A DNA stretch of 64,000 nucleotides from Acinetobacter sp. WCHA45 (GTDB taxonomy: Bacteria > Pseudomonadota > Gammaproteobacteria > Pseudomonadales > Moraxellaceae), in assembly GCF_002165255.2 (NCBI RefSeq), contig NZ_CP028561.1:1860001-1924000 (forward strand), read 5' to 3'. The position numbers and the translations under genes are program-made. Position 1 is the first letter of the stretch; each line of letters begins with the position of its first letter. Shown piece by piece: positions 46,803 to 56,569 of this stretch. The notes beneath the pieces are model-generated. The model was not told where the DNA came from and searched no databases. It worked only from the letters and a program-made list of their open reading frames with translations.

Positions 46803-48332
46803 ATGCGCTACGGTTTAATTTTAGGTGATCAACTCTCGGAAGAAATCGCCACATTAAAACGACTTGATAAACATGAAGATGTGATTTTAATGGCAGAACT
46901 GGTTGAAGAAACCACTTACGTAAAACATCATCCTCAGAAAATTGCACTCATTTTTAGTGCAATGCGACATTTTGCCAAACATCTTAAACAACAAGGATGG
47001 ACTGTTCGTTATCAAGTTTTTGACCGTTCAAAAACAACAAACAATTTTCTTCAATTTCTTAAGTCTCAATTAGATAAACAAGAGGCAAAAGGTTTAGTCA
47101 TAACCGCATGTGGAGAATACCGCTTACAATATCAAATGGAAAATAGTTGGGAAAAAGAACTTAACATTCCCATACAAATCCTTATAGACGATCGTTTTTT
47201 CTCTTCGATTCAAGCTTTTAAACAATGGAGTTCAACTGCCAAAGTTCTACGGATGGAGTTTTTCTACCGAAAGTTAAGACAGCAAACAGGCTATTTGATG
47301 CAGGCGGATAAACCAATTGGAGGAAAATGGAATTTTGATAGTGATAATCGTCAAAAGTGGAATGGAACCCCCGCTATCCCTCCTACTTTAGATTTTACTC
47401 ATGACCAGATTGATTTAGATGTGATCGCTTTAGTTAAAGCAGAGTTTCAAGATCATATTGGTCAAATTGATCATTTCAACTGGGCAACTACACGTCAACA
47501 GGCTCTTCAAGCCCTTGATTATTTTATCCGACATCAATTAGTCCATTTTGGTCAATATCAAGATGCTATGGTCAACCAACAAGATTATATGTTTCATAGC
47601 CTCCTTTCTCCCTACCTAAACTGTGGATTGCTGTCACCCAAAGAAGTTTGTGATGCTGCTGAATCAGCTTATTACAATAACCAAATTCCGTTGAACGCTG
47701 CTGAGGGTTTTATTCGACAAATACTAGGTTGGCGTGAATTTATTCGCGGCATTTATTGGCTGTGTATGCCAAATTATCGTGATCTCAATAAATTAAATGC
47801 TGAAAGAGACTTGCCCAGCTATTTTTGGACTGCTGAAACAAAAATGCAATGTATGCATGAATGTTTAAGAAACTCTTTGGAAAATGCTTATGCTCACCAT
47901 ATTCAACGCTTGATGGTGATTGGTAATTTCACATTACTGAATGGCATCTCACCCAAGCAAGTCAATGAATGGTATTTAAGCGTGTATGCTGATGCATTTG
48001 AATGGGTACAACTTCCAAATACTCATGGAATGGTTTTATTTGCAGATGCTGGTCTTGTTGCAAGTAAACCTTATGCAGCATCAGGTAATTACATTCATAA
48101 AATGTCTAATTACTGTCAACACTGCCATTACAATGTAAAAACCAAAACTGATCATGATAGTTGCCCATTCAACAGTTTATATTGGGACTTTCTACATCGA
48201 AATCGAGTCTTTTTTAGTTCAAATCCGCGGATGACAATGATGTATAAGCAATGGGATAAATTAGAATTATCTGAACAAAATCGTATTTTAAAACGTGCCT
48301 CCCACCTTCAAAATCAAATCGAAGAACTCTAA
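46803..48332 (+). CDS. Iron-sulfur cryptochrome/photolyase (FeS-BCP, PhrB type)
   Basis: The 509-residue flavoprotein belongs to the bacterial (6-4) photolyase/cryptochrome family that carries a 4Fe-4S cluster. The ligands are present at Cys350 (KMQC350), Cys438 and Cys441 (YC438QHC441HY) and Cys454 (DSC454PFN), the same positions as I recall for Agrobacterium PhrB. The N-terminal Rossmann domain binds a lumazine-type antenna in relatives, and the FAD domain includes ILGWREFIRGIYW and NTHGMVLFADAG. It repairs or senses UV damage. DUF2256 follows 2 bp downstream, a known partner gene. Confidence 0.93.
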   Translation: MRYGLILGDQLSEEIATLKRLDKHEDVILMAELVEETTYVKHHPQKIALIFSAMRHFAKHLKQQGWTVRYQVFDRSKTTNNFLQFLKSQLDKQEAKGLVITACGEYRLQYQMENSWEKELNIPIQILIDDRFFSSIQAFKQWSSTAKVLRMEFFYRKLRQQTGYLMQADKPIGGKWNFDSDNRQKWNGTPAIPPTLDFTHDQIDLDVIALVKAEFQDHIGQIDHFNWATTRQQALQALDYFIRHQLVHFGQYQDAMVNQQDYMFHSLLSPYLNCGLLSPKEVCDAAESAYYNNQIPLNAAEGFIRQILGWREFIRGIYWLCMPNYRDLNKLNAERDLPSYFWTAETKMQCMHECLRNSLENAYAHHIQRLMVIGNFTLLNGISPKQVNEWYLSVYADAFEWVQLPNTHGMVLFADAGLVASKPYAASGNYIHKMSNYCQHCHYNVKTKTDHDSCPFNSLYWDFLHRNRVFFSSNPRMTMMYKQWDKLELSEQNRILKRASHLQNQIEEL

Positions 48333-48334
48333 AA

Positions 48335-48496
48335 ATGCATAAAAAAATACATTTACCCGAGAAAGTTTGTCTAAATTGCCACCTCACATTTTCTTGGCGT
48401 AAAAAATGGGAAAGATGTTGGAATGAAGTTCAATATTGCTCTAAAAAATGTAAATCACAAGCTAAAATTAATAGTAAAAATCAGGTATCCAACTGA
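48335..48496 (+). CDS. DUF2256 small zinc-binding protein, 53 aa
   Basis: The tiny protein has paired Cys motifs (CLNC near 12-15 and CSKKC near 35-39) around FSWRKKWERCWNEV, which is the DUF2256 pattern. It begins 2 bp after the photolyase stop, so the two are cotranscribed. DUF2256 genes are often found next to iron-sulfur photolyases, but the function is not known. The stop codon lies in the loop of the terminator that follows. Confidence 0.88.
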   Translation: MHKKIHLPEKVCLNCHLTFSWRKKWERCWNEVQYCSKKCKSQAKINSKNQVSN

Positions 48497-48507
48497 GATA
48501 CCTGATT
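48479..48507. terminator. Bidirectional terminator overlapping the DUF2256 stop
   Basis: An 11-bp perfect stem (AATCAGGTATC / GATACCTGATT) has a 7-nt loop containing the TGA stop. It has AT-rich flanks both ways and serves the convergent lipocalin gene too. Confidence 0.85.
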
Positions 48508-48520
48508 AAATTTTAAAAAT

Positions 48521-49078
48521 TTATGGTGTCCGATGAGGAGTTTTGATGAGCTTAGATAAGTCGTAACCTTGTTGTTTCGCTGTTTCAAGGTATGAATTAT
48601 AAGTAGCGTCATCAATTGTTGGTGTCTTAGAAAGAAGCCATAAATATTTCGTCGATGGTCCGCCTACCAATGCAACTTTATATTCAGGATCTACGCGTAA
48701 AACCCAATAATCGCCTTTCGTAAATGGCAGCCAACGTAAACCTTTAGGTAAGAAACTAACTTTCAATTTACTATTCCCACTATTAGCAGAATAAGCCACA
48801 CCTTCTGAACTATCCATTTGCCCTGTTTTAGTTCTACAGCTATTTAAGACCCCGATGGTTTTATCAGGATTAAGCGTATACACAGCAGTCGTATCACTTA
48901 GACAGTGTCGTTGAAAATACATTGGCAAATGAGCGATCTCGTACCATTTTCCAGCATATTGATTCACATCAATTTTATCGACAGCAGAGGGTTTTTCAGC
49001 ATTTGCTTGCATTGGTATTACAGCAGCAGTCATTGCAGCAGACAATATTGCCATGCCAAATAAAGTTTTAGCTTTCAT
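48521..49078 (-). CDS. blc: Lipocalin (Blc-like), periplasmic
   Basis: The 185-residue lipocalin has the family signature GKWYEIAHLPMYFQRHC, then VGGPSTKYLWLLSKTPTI near the C-terminus. It binds lipids such as lysophospholipids in Blc. A signal peptide is present, with the cleavage-like site QANA before EKPSAV. There is no lipobox cysteine at the cleavage site, unlike E. coli Blc, so this form would be soluble in the periplasm. It is convergent with the photolyase unit; lipocalin genes often accompany such photolyases. Confidence 0.9.
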   Translation of the reverse strand: MKAKTLFGMAILSAAMTAAVIPMQANAEKPSAVDKIDVNQYAGKWYEIAHLPMYFQRHCLSDTTAVYTLNPDKTIGVLNSCRTKTGQMDSSEGVAYSANSGNSKLKVSFLPKGLRWLPFTKGDYWVLRVDPEYKVALVGGPSTKYLWLLSKTPTIDDATYNSYLETAKQQGYDLSKLIKTPHRTP

Positions 49079-49398
49079 TTTATCCTCTTGATTTTATCAA
49101 AATTGACTAAACAATTTATAAAGATAAAACCGTGAATAAAATGTGAGATTTACTCTTTATTACATTAAAAAACAATTATTTAACAACATTAATATTCAGT
49201 AAAAATACAGATATTTAATTTTCTAATATGCATCGATTGCGCCGAGATAAAAATTCATATTATTGCATTTAAACAGTCTGAGACATTTCTTGGTAGGTTT
49301 TTGGTAGGTAGGAAAAATTTTTGAGCCTTGCATACTGAGCCTACAGTGATGAGATCACTGAATAACAAACAATGGAATATGGAAGAAGGAATCGCTCC
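49079..49398. promoter_or_regulatory. Upstream region of the alcohol dehydrogenase gene with direct repeats
   Basis: The 320-bp region between blc and adh holds two copies of TTGGTAGGT at 49290-49298 and 49301-49309, spaced 11 bp apart, so on one face of the helix. An AGTGA-N5-TCACT inverted repeat lies at about 49346-49360. GGAAGAAGGA just before the start is the ribosome-binding site. A regulator site is plausible. Confidence 0.45.
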
Positions 49399-50571
49399 AT
49401 GGCTTTTAAAAATATTGCAGATCAAACTAACGGTTTTTACATCCCTTGTGTATCTCTTTTTGGACCAGGCTGTGCAAAAGAAATCGGTGCGAAAGCACAG
49501 AATCTTGGTGCAAAAAAAGCACTGATCGTAACTGATCAAGGCTTATTTAAATTTGGTGTTGCAGACACCATTGCACAATATTTAAAAGATGCAGGCGTTG
49601 ACAGCCACATTTTTCCAGGCGCTGAACCAAATCCAACTGACATCAATGTACATAATGGTGTACAAGCCTATAACGACAATAGCTGTGATTTTATTGTCTC
49701 TTTAGGTGGCGGTTCATCACACGATTGTGCAAAAGGGATTGGACTCGTCACAGCTGGCGGTGGTCATATCCGTGACTATGAAGGTATTGATAAAAGTACA
49801 GTACCAATGACCCCACTTATTGCGATTAATACGACTGCGGGTACTGCATCAGAAATGACCCGTTTCTGTATTATTACCAATACCGATACCCACGTAAAAA
49901 TGGCAATTGTTGACTGGCGCTGCACTCCATTGATTGCAATCGATGACCCTAAACTCATGGTTGCAAAGCCAGCAGGTTTAACCGCTGCAACGGGAATGGA
50001 TGCACTTACACATGCAGTTGAAGCTTATGTATCGACTGCAGCAAACCCAATCACCGATGCCTGTGCAGAAAAAGCCATTACCATGATTAGCCAATGGTTA
50101 CGTCCTGCAGTTGCAAATGGTGAAAATATTGAAGCACGTGATGCAATGAGCTATGCACAATACCTCGCAGGTATGGCATTCAACAATGCATCTCTAGGTT
50201 ATGTCCATGCCATGGCTCATCAATTAGGCGGATTCTATAATCTCCCTCATGGTGTATGTAATGCGGTATTGCTCCCTCATGTATGTGAGTTCAATCTAAT
50301 TTCTTGCCAAGACCGTTATGCAAAAATTGCTGAACTTATGGGTGTAAATACTGAAGGGCTTACTGAAACTGAAGCGGCTTTTGCAGCCATTGACGCCATT
50401 CGGGAATTATCATCTTCAATCGGTATCCCATCTGGTTTGAATGAACTTGGTGTGAAAACTGAAGATCTTGCAATCATGGCTGAAAATGCTCAAAAAGATG
50501 CATGTATGCTGACTAACCCTCGCAAAGCAACGCATGCCCAAGTTGTTGAGATTTTTAAAGCAGCATTGTAA
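49399..50571 (+). CDS. Iron-containing alcohol dehydrogenase
   Basis: The 390-residue group III dehydrogenase probably oxidises ethanol or other primary alcohols with NAD. NAD-binding GGGSSHDCAKGIG lies near residue 100. Iron ligands are expected in MDALTHAVEAYVS and in MAHQLGGFYNLPHG, and both motifs are intact. ATG 49399 has a strong GGAAGAAGGA eight bases upstream, so it is preferred over the upstream ATG at 49372. It lies in one region with an aldehyde dehydrogenase gene and a GAF regulator gene, an alcohol-to-acid pathway. 1,3-Propanediol dehydrogenase is a possible alternative. Confidence 0.92.
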   Translation: MAFKNIADQTNGFYIPCVSLFGPGCAKEIGAKAQNLGAKKALIVTDQGLFKFGVADTIAQYLKDAGVDSHIFPGAEPNPTDINVHNGVQAYNDNSCDFIVSLGGGSSHDCAKGIGLVTAGGGHIRDYEGIDKSTVPMTPLIAINTTAGTASEMTRFCIITNTDTHVKMAIVDWRCTPLIAIDDPKLMVAKPAGLTAATGMDALTHAVEAYVSTAANPITDACAEKAITMISQWLRPAVANGENIEARDAMSYAQYLAGMAFNNASLGYVHAMAHQLGGFYNLPHGVCNAVLLPHVCEFNLISCQDRYAKIAELMGVNTEGLTETEAAFAAIDAIRELSSSIGIPSGLNELGVKTEDLAIMAENAQKDACMLTNPRKATHAQVVEIFKAAL

Positions 50572-50936
50572 TCCACGCTTTTCCCGAGAAGTAAGCTGAA
50601 TCTCTCCGACCGTTAGCTTACTTAATTTTAGGAATACCCCTCAAAAGGTATTCCCTTTTTTATTTCATTGAGCTTATCAACATCCATAATCGAATCAAAT
50701 TTCAGCGAACTTGTGAATCATTTTTTCTAAATTAACCGTGTCTTTGATAAGGTCAAACGCTGCTATATTGTTTAAAGGTTATGAACTAAATTAAGCTAAT
50801 CATATTGTTTTTCAATTTGATTAGATGATATGCCTTTAGACAAATTTTTCTAATGCCAGCTAAATGACATCCCAAAAGATATCATCCATTATTATTGAAT
50901 AATAAAACAAAATTTTATTTTTTAGATCCGCTATAG
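50572..50936. other. Intergenic region after adh
   Basis: The 365-bp gap between adh and the convergent regulator gene contains a 9-bp inverted repeat (AAGTAAGCT / AGCTTACTT, 50589-50623) and then the adh terminator. The rest is AT-rich with nothing recognised. Confidence 0.5.
50631..50660 (+). terminator. Terminator of adh
   Basis: An 8-bp stem (GGAATACC / GGTATTCC) with an 8-nt loop is followed by CTTTTTT. Confidence 0.85.
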
Positions 50937-52118
50937 TTATGACATATCTCTGAATTTGCTCAGCGATTGATGAGCAGGATGATCTAAGGGTAACAATTCA
51001 ATTAATCTTTCAACGGCATCAATTGCTTCAGGAAAATGAGCTACATGTTTCAGTAATACATCAATTTCTTTGGTTTTAAAAATCATATCGCTGAGACGTG
51101 ATTCAAGACAATCTCGCCATGCGCATAGGAAAGGACTTTCTGTTTTTGATAAGAAGATACCCTTATACAATTGTAATGCTGAGGCGATATAACCCGAATC
51201 AAGTGCTTGTTCCACATATAAGAAATCAGCTTCTACATTTGCAAGTAAGCGATAAGGTCTTGAGCCTAGCATTCCGCCCAAAATATCACGTAACTGTGAC
51301 ATCTCAGCCTTTAACGTTCCAACACTGACTTTACGCTCACCATAAAGCGCTTGATGTAAATTTTCTAAATTTAAACCATTCGGACAGAGCGCTAAAATTG
51401 CCAAAATTTCAATTTGACGCGGCGTTAAAACCAAAGATTTATTATTAAACATCACTTGCGGTGAAGTAAAAGCGCGGATATATAAACGCTGACGTTGCTG
51501 TTCAATCAGAGCGGTTTGAATAATAGATGCACAACGCTCAGCAGCCAATACACCGAGCGTATTGTGATTTTTCCAAGTTGTGGATAAATCCACGACACCT
51601 AACACTTGTTTGGAGTAGGGATCAATCACTGGCGCTGCATAACAAACCCAGTCATGCACTGATTCCATATAATGCTCATTTGAAAACACGCAACTAGATT
51701 GTTGAGTCTTTAAAGACAGCGCTAAGGCATTCGTGCCGACCTCTTCTTCTGCCCACTGACCGCCTGCAATAAAATGTACCTTTTCAGCCGCGCTTTGCAT
51801 CTGCGTGCTCGATGCGGTCCAAATAATCGTACTCCCAACATCTCCAACAGCGATGACCATAGATGACTGTGCAGCAATATGACTGAGATCATTTGAGCAC
51901 ACTTCTAAGGCTAAATCTAAAGTCGTTTTTGCTTTCTTATGTTGTGCCAATAAAGGTGCAGCCAAGCGCTCTTTTGGAATAGCACAAGATGCTGAGCGTT
52001 GCCAAGAACTGGCAATACTTTGTCCTAGCATTTCAGCACTTTGCGGCGACAAACTATTGTGTCGCTTAAGTTGATCAATTGATGTTCGTTGTTGTAATAG
52101 GTCTCGTTTTGTAAACAT
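50937..52118 (-). CDS. GAF-domain transcriptional regulator with winged-helix C-terminus
   Basis: The 393-residue regulator has an AcoR-like N-terminal half with a GAF sensor domain (about 80-215; AEEEVGTNALALSL and WVCYAAPVIDPYSKQVLGVV are typical). AcoR proteins then carry a sigma-54-interacting AAA+ domain, but here it is missing. Instead, residues 235-310 form a winged-helix DNA-binding domain (LTPRQIEILAILALCP onward). A helical tail follows, reminiscent of SARP/BTAD regulators. It lies between adh and the divergent ald gene and probably controls both. ATG 52118 has AAGGA nine bases upstream. Confidence 0.85.
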   Translation of the reverse strand: MFTKRDLLQQRTSIDQLKRHNSLSPQSAEMLGQSIASSWQRSASCAIPKERLAAPLLAQHKKAKTTLDLALEVCSNDLSHIAAQSSMVIAVGDVGSTIIWTASSTQMQSAAEKVHFIAGGQWAEEEVGTNALALSLKTQQSSCVFSNEHYMESVHDWVCYAAPVIDPYSKQVLGVVDLSTTWKNHNTLGVLAAERCASIIQTALIEQQRQRLYIRAFTSPQVMFNNKSLVLTPRQIEILAILALCPNGLNLENLHQALYGERKVSVGTLKAEMSQLRDILGGMLGSRPYRLLANVEADFLYVEQALDSGYIASALQLYKGIFLSKTESPFLCAWRDCLESRLSDMIFKTKEIDVLLKHVAHFPEAIDAVERLIELLPLDHPAHQSLSKFRDMS

Positions 52119-52260
52119 TTGTGTATCCTTTACTAATGACCACGATTTCCAACCTTTCTCCAACCTTCCCAGTTATATGCTAATCAAATAGCGTACAAAA
52201 GTACCTTATACCAAAGCTGTAGATGCTTAACAGATCAATTATAAGCAAAGGAATATATAT

Positions 52261-53772
52261 ATGCGTTATGTCGATCCTAATCAACCTGATTCAAAAGTTC
52301 AATTCAAAGCTCAATACGAGAACTTTATTGGCGGTCAATGGGTAGCACCTATTAAAGGAGAATACTTCGATAATATCTCTCCTGTCGATGGCAAAGTATT
52401 TACAAAAGTACCGCGTTCGTCAGCTGAAGATATCGAACTCGCATTAGATGCAGCACACAAAGCCAAAGCTGAGTGGAATAAAAGCTCTCCGACAGTACGT
52501 TCAAATATTTTACTTAAAATCGCTGATAGACTAGAACAAAATCTAGAATATCTTGCCGTTGCAGAAACTTGGGATAATGGTAAGCCTGTTCGAGAAACAC
52601 TTGCTGCCGATATTCCATTGGCAATTGACCACTTCCGCTATTTTGCTGGTTGTATCCGTGCACAGGAAGGCGGCATTTCAGAAATCGATGAAGATACAAT
52701 TGCTTACCATTTCCACGAACCTTTAGGTGTCGTTGGACAAATTATTCCATGGAACTTCCCAATTCTCATGGCTGCATGGAAACTTGCTCCTGCACTAGCA
52801 GCAGGTAACTGTGTCGTATTAAAACCAGCAGAACAAACACCTGTAAGCATTCTACTTGTTTTAGAATTAATCCAAGATATTCTACCTGCTGGTGTATTAA
52901 ACGTTGTGAATGGCTATGGTGTCGAAGTAGGCCGTCCACTTGCCACTAATCCTCGTATTGCCAAAATTGCATTTACAGGTTCAACCCAAGTTGGACAGTT
53001 GATCATGCAATATGCAACTGAGAATATTATTCCAGTCACTTTAGAACTCGGTGGAAAATCTCCAAATATCTTCTTTGAAGATGTTATGGATCAAGAAGAT
53101 GATTTTCTTGATAAAGCACTTGAAGGCTTTGCAATGTTCGCACTCAATCAAGGCGAAGTTTGTACTTGTCCCTCTCGCGCATTAGTTCAAGAAAGTATTG
53201 CAGATAAGTTCTTAGAAAAAGCCATTGAGCGTGTGAAACGTATTAAAGTAGGTCACCCACTTGATACTGAAACAATGGTTGGTGCTCAAGCTTCACTAGA
53301 ACAACAGGAAAAAATCTTACGTTGTATTAACACGGGTCGAGAAGAAGGTGCTGAACTTCTTACAGGTGGTGGTGCTAGACAAGAAGTGGGTGAAGGTTTC
53401 TATATCGAACCAACTGTCTTCAAAGGACACAATGCCATGCAGATCTTCCAAGAAGAAATTTTTGGACCAGTTCTATCTGTAACAACGTTCAAAGACTTTG
53501 ATGAAGCCATCAAAATCGCAAATGACACCATCTATGGTTTAGGTGCTGGTGTTTGGGCTCGTTCTGCACATACTTCATACCGCGCTGGTCGAGCAGTTGA
53601 AGCAGGACGTGTTTGGACAAACTGTTACCACATCTATCCTGCTCATGCTGCTTTTGGTGGTTATAAAAAATCAGGCGTTGGTCGTGAAAACCACAGAATG
53701 ATGTTAGATCACTATCAACAAACCAAGAACTTATTGGTGAGTTATTCGACTAAACCTGCTGGCTTCTTCTAA
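52261..53772 (+). CDS. Aldehyde dehydrogenase (AcoD/ExaC type)
   Basis: The 503-residue NAD-dependent dehydrogenase converts acetaldehyde or other aldehydes to acids. Catalytic motifs are [10 protein letters not shown], carrying the general-base Glu, and [11 protein letters not shown], carrying the nucleophilic Cys. The cofactor motif [20 protein letters not shown] lies near residue 160. It is close in type to ExaC/AcoD, which serve ethanol or acetoin catabolism. It is divergent from the GAF regulator gene 142 bp away and ends in a strong terminator. Confidence 0.95.
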   Translation: MRYVDPNQPDSKVQFKAQYENFIGGQWVAPIKGEYFDNISPVDGKVFTKVPRSSAEDIELALDAAHKAKAEWNKSSPTVRSNILLKIADRLEQNLEYLAVAETWDNGKPVRETLAADIPLAIDHFRYFAGCIRAQEGGISEIDEDTIAYHFHEPLGVVGQIIPWNFPILMAAWKLAPALAAGNCVVLKPAEQTPVSILLVLELIQDILPAGVLNVVNGYGVEVGRPLATNPRIAKIAFTGSTQVGQLIMQYATENIIPVTLELGGKSPNIFFEDVMDQEDDFLDKALEGFAMFALNQGEVCTCPSRALVQESIADKFLEKAIERVKRIKVGHPLDTETMVGAQASLEQQEKILRCINTGREEGAELLTGGGARQEVGEGFYIEPTVFKGHNAMQIFQEEIFGPVLSVTTFKDFDEAIKIANDTIYGLGAGVWARSAHTSYRAGRAVEAGRVWTNCYHIYPAHAAFGGYKKSGVGRENHRMMLDHYQQTKNLLVSYSTKPAGFF

Positions 53773-53820
53773 AACTCGAAGAGCGATATTGACCTATAAA
53801 TAAATATCCCAAATCAAATA

Positions 53821-53856
53821 AAAAGAGCAAGTGCTAAGGCACTTGCTCTTTTTTTT
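53821..53856 (+). terminator. Terminator of the aldehyde dehydrogenase gene
   Basis: A 14-bp perfect stem (AAAAGAGCAAGTGC / GCACTTGCTCTTTT) with a TAAG loop is followed by more T. Confidence 0.92.
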
Positions 53857-53917
53857 ACCATTTCTATTTGAAGTTTTTTTATATTTTATAAACAGCCAAA
53901 TGATCATTTCCTAAAGT

Positions 53918-53966
53918 AAAAAAGACGAATCTCAACTCAAAGATTTTGAGTATAGATTCGTCTTTT
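53918..53966 (-). terminator. Long hairpin terminator of the permease gene
   Basis: The outer stem AAAAGACGAATCT / AGATTCGTCTTTT and the inner stem ACTCAAA / TTTGAGT form one long hairpin 21 bp past the permease stop. T-rich sequence follows on the reverse strand. Confidence 0.88.
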
Positions 53967-53987
53967 ATGAAAGATTAGCTTATACAG

Positions 53988-55382
53988 TTAAGCTTTGTTT
54001 TTATAAAACATATAGTAGCTTGCATAGCAGGCGATGATAAATAGAACACAGCAGACAAAACCAACTTGCATTGAAGGATCTGCCACCATACTAATACAAG
54101 TAATGACACAGAAGGCCCCACCTAAAATTGGTGTCAACGGAAACAACGGTGCAGCAAATTGAAGGTCTTTTACGGTTTTACCAGACTTAATCCATTGTCT
54201 ACGGAAGTTAAATTGGCTCACGCAAATTGAGATCCAAACCACGACCATAGTAAAAGCAGCAACACCCAGTAAATTTTTAAAAATGGTTTCAGGCGCAAAT
54301 TGTTCAGATAATAAACCAGGAATTGCACCAAACATGGTGACAATAATGGCAATAATTGGCGTACCTGAACGTGTCAATTTAGCAAACACTTTAGGAAGTT
54401 GATTCTGCGCTGACAATGACCACATCATTCGAGAAGCAGCAAATAAGCCTGAGTTGGCAGCCGATAAAAGTGCAGTAATAATCACAAAACGAATAATATC
54501 TTCTGCATATGGAATGCCGATGTAATTAAATACCGTTACAAATGGACTATTACTTACGCCTTCTGCATTGAGTCCTGCCATTTCATAAGGCAGTAATGCA
54601 CAAATCACCACAATCGTACCAACAAAGAAAATCAATAAACGCCAAATTGCAGCATTAATTGCTTTCGGTACCGTTTTCGCAGGTTCTTCAGCTTCCCCTG
54701 CGGCAACCCCAATCAGTTCTGTACCAGAGAATGCAAAATTAACGATCAGCATTGTGGCAAAAATTGGGTAAATACCATTTGGGAACCAACCATGCTCGGT
54801 CAATTTACTAAACAGCGGTGCTGACTCATGACCATGATAGGAGATCAAGCCAAAAATAGCGGCTAGGCCCAATGCAATAAAACAGATAATGGTGAGAACT
54901 TTAACCAAAGATAGCCAAAATTCCGACTCAGCAAATAACCGAGTGGAACTCACATTCAGCGTAAAGACCAGTGCTGCAAATAATAAGGTCCATGTCCACA
55001 TGGATATGGAAGGAAACCACTCCTGCATGAGTAAAGCTGCAGCTGTGAATTCAGTACCTAATGTTGCAGTCCACGTCAACCAATACAACCATGTGATCAT
55101 ATAGCCCGTGCCTGGTCCAATATAGGTTCTGGCATATTCACCAAATGAACCCGAAACTGGCATCTGTACTGCCAACTCACCTAAACACAGCATCACCATG
55201 TAGGCAATGATACCACCAAGCAGGTAAGAGAGAATCGCACCAATGGGACCTGCCTGTGAAATCACATCACCTGAGCCTAAAAATAAGCCCGTTCCAATTG
55301 CACCACCTAATGAAATCATCACCAAATGACGTTTCGTCATGGCACGTTTTAGCGGCTTACCCACTTCCATATTGTTAATCAT
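53988..55382 (-). CDS. APC-family amino-acid permease (RocE/MmuP-like)
   Basis: The 464-residue, twelve-helix permease resembles the MmuP/RocE/basic amino-acid branch of the APC family. It opens MTKRHLVMISLGGAIGTGLF and has NFAFSGTELIGVAAGEAEEP and SAANSGLFAASRMMWSLS. It lies 178 bp downstream of astE on the same strand, at the end of the arginine catabolic operon, so arginine or ornithine import is the best guess. S-methylmethionine is the alternative suggested by MmuP resemblance. A long hairpin terminator follows. Confidence 0.87.
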   Translation of the reverse strand: MINNMEVGKPLKRAMTKRHLVMISLGGAIGTGLFLGSGDVISQAGPIGAILSYLLGGIIAYMVMLCLGELAVQMPVSGSFGEYARTYIGPGTGYMITWLYWLTWTATLGTEFTAAALLMQEWFPSISMWTWTLLFAALVFTLNVSSTRLFAESEFWLSLVKVLTIICFIALGLAAIFGLISYHGHESAPLFSKLTEHGWFPNGIYPIFATMLIVNFAFSGTELIGVAAGEAEEPAKTVPKAINAAIWRLLIFFVGTIVVICALLPYEMAGLNAEGVSNSPFVTVFNYIGIPYAEDIIRFVIITALLSAANSGLFAASRMMWSLSAQNQLPKVFAKLTRSGTPIIAIIVTMFGAIPGLLSEQFAPETIFKNLLGVAAFTMVVVWISICVSQFNFRRQWIKSGKTVKDLQFAAPLFPLTPILGGAFCVITCISMVADPSMQVGFVCCVLFIIACYASYYMFYKNKA

Positions 55383-55560
55383 ACACGATCACTCCAACTA
55401 TCTTTTTATGACAACCTGTCCTTGCTTTCCACTTCATAAAAATGAATATCGAATGGATATTTTTTCCGATCTTTTGTTTTCTACTGAACATCCATATTCA
55501 AACTCCATTTACGCCTATTCCTTATCACATCCATTTTTTAAAAGTCGATGTATGTGTATG

Positions 55561-56535
55561 CTATCCAATTTCCTTTAAAACCAGTCCAGCTCTCAAGCCC
55601 ATCTTCACATTTGGATTTGGAAATAAAATCCAAACTTGTTGATTATCGACGACATAATTGCCTGCTTGCTGAGTTGCAATCACCTCATCTTTCTGAAAGG
55701 TTGAAAAATTAGGTGCATCAGCACTTAATTGCAATTGGAAATCGTCACTCTGCTTTAGAACGGAGTCCACCACCTTAAATTGGCGAATACTTGGCTTCTG
55801 TCTACATGGCAAAGCCTGCTCTGAAAGTACCGCACGTAAAACCTGATCGGTACTCGCAAATTCAGTTAAATCATTTTGACCAAAAGGCTTTGCTTTGCCT
55901 AACTCCAAGGTAATACTCGCCGCTTGACATTGTTCAGCAGTAAAATGAGTAAAGGTTTTTCCAACCGCATTGTGATACACCAAAGCATCCAAATCTGCAG
56001 CATTCAAACTTTGAATCAGGAAGTCATCATAGGGCTGTGTTTGATAGGGAAATAATGCAAATACAGGCAGTAATGATGCACGAATTGCAGTGTGCATATC
56101 ATAATGATAGCGCTGTGCTTCAAACTGACTTTGCTCAAAAAACTCTGAAGTACACTGTTCTAATTGTGCTGCTCGATGCGTTTCATCATCTTGTGCTAAC
56201 TGCTGATATGCACCACAAAACATTCGGTTCATATCATTTTCGAGATAACGAACACCTTGTCGAATTGCCTTAGGATTACCTAAAACAAAGAGTACACGCA
56301 CCGCTAATTTTAAATGCTCAGCAAATAGGTCACTAATGATGCGAGACAATAATTCAATCGGTGCTGTTTCATTACCATGAATTCCAGCAGAAAGCACCAT
56401 GGTTTTTCTATACGCTGTTTTAGGTGTACATTGCAGTAACCCTTCACCTAGCCATTGCCATGTAAACTCAACTGTTTCACCCTGCATTTGCTCGGGTTCC
56501 TGTTGCGCTAAAGTCAACGCGAGTAGATCAACCAT
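55561..56535 (-). CDS. astE: Succinylglutamate desuccinylase
   Basis: AstE releases glutamate and succinate in the last step of the arginine succinyltransferase pathway. The 324-residue zinc hydrolase has the HxxE motif in [13 protein letters not shown] and a later zinc His in [22 protein letters not shown] holds the catalytic Glu. It follows astB by about 34 bp on the same strand and is the last enzyme of the unit. Length is normal for the family. Confidence 0.96.
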   Translation of the reverse strand: MVDLLALTLAQQEPEQMQGETVEFTWQWLGEGLLQCTPKTAYRKTMVLSAGIHGNETAPIELLSRIISDLFAEHLKLAVRVLFVLGNPKAIRQGVRYLENDMNRMFCGAYQQLAQDDETHRAAQLEQCTSEFFEQSQFEAQRYHYDMHTAIRASLLPVFALFPYQTQPYDDFLIQSLNAADLDALVYHNAVGKTFTHFTAEQCQAASITLELGKAKPFGQNDLTEFASTDQVLRAVLSEQALPCRQKPSIRQFKVVDSVLKQSDDFQLQLSADAPNFSTFQKDEVIATQQAGNYVVDNQQVWILFPNPNVKMGLRAGLVLKEIG

Positions 56536-56569
56536 GTACTTTCATCCTTAAAAGCTGTTCTCTGCTGTT

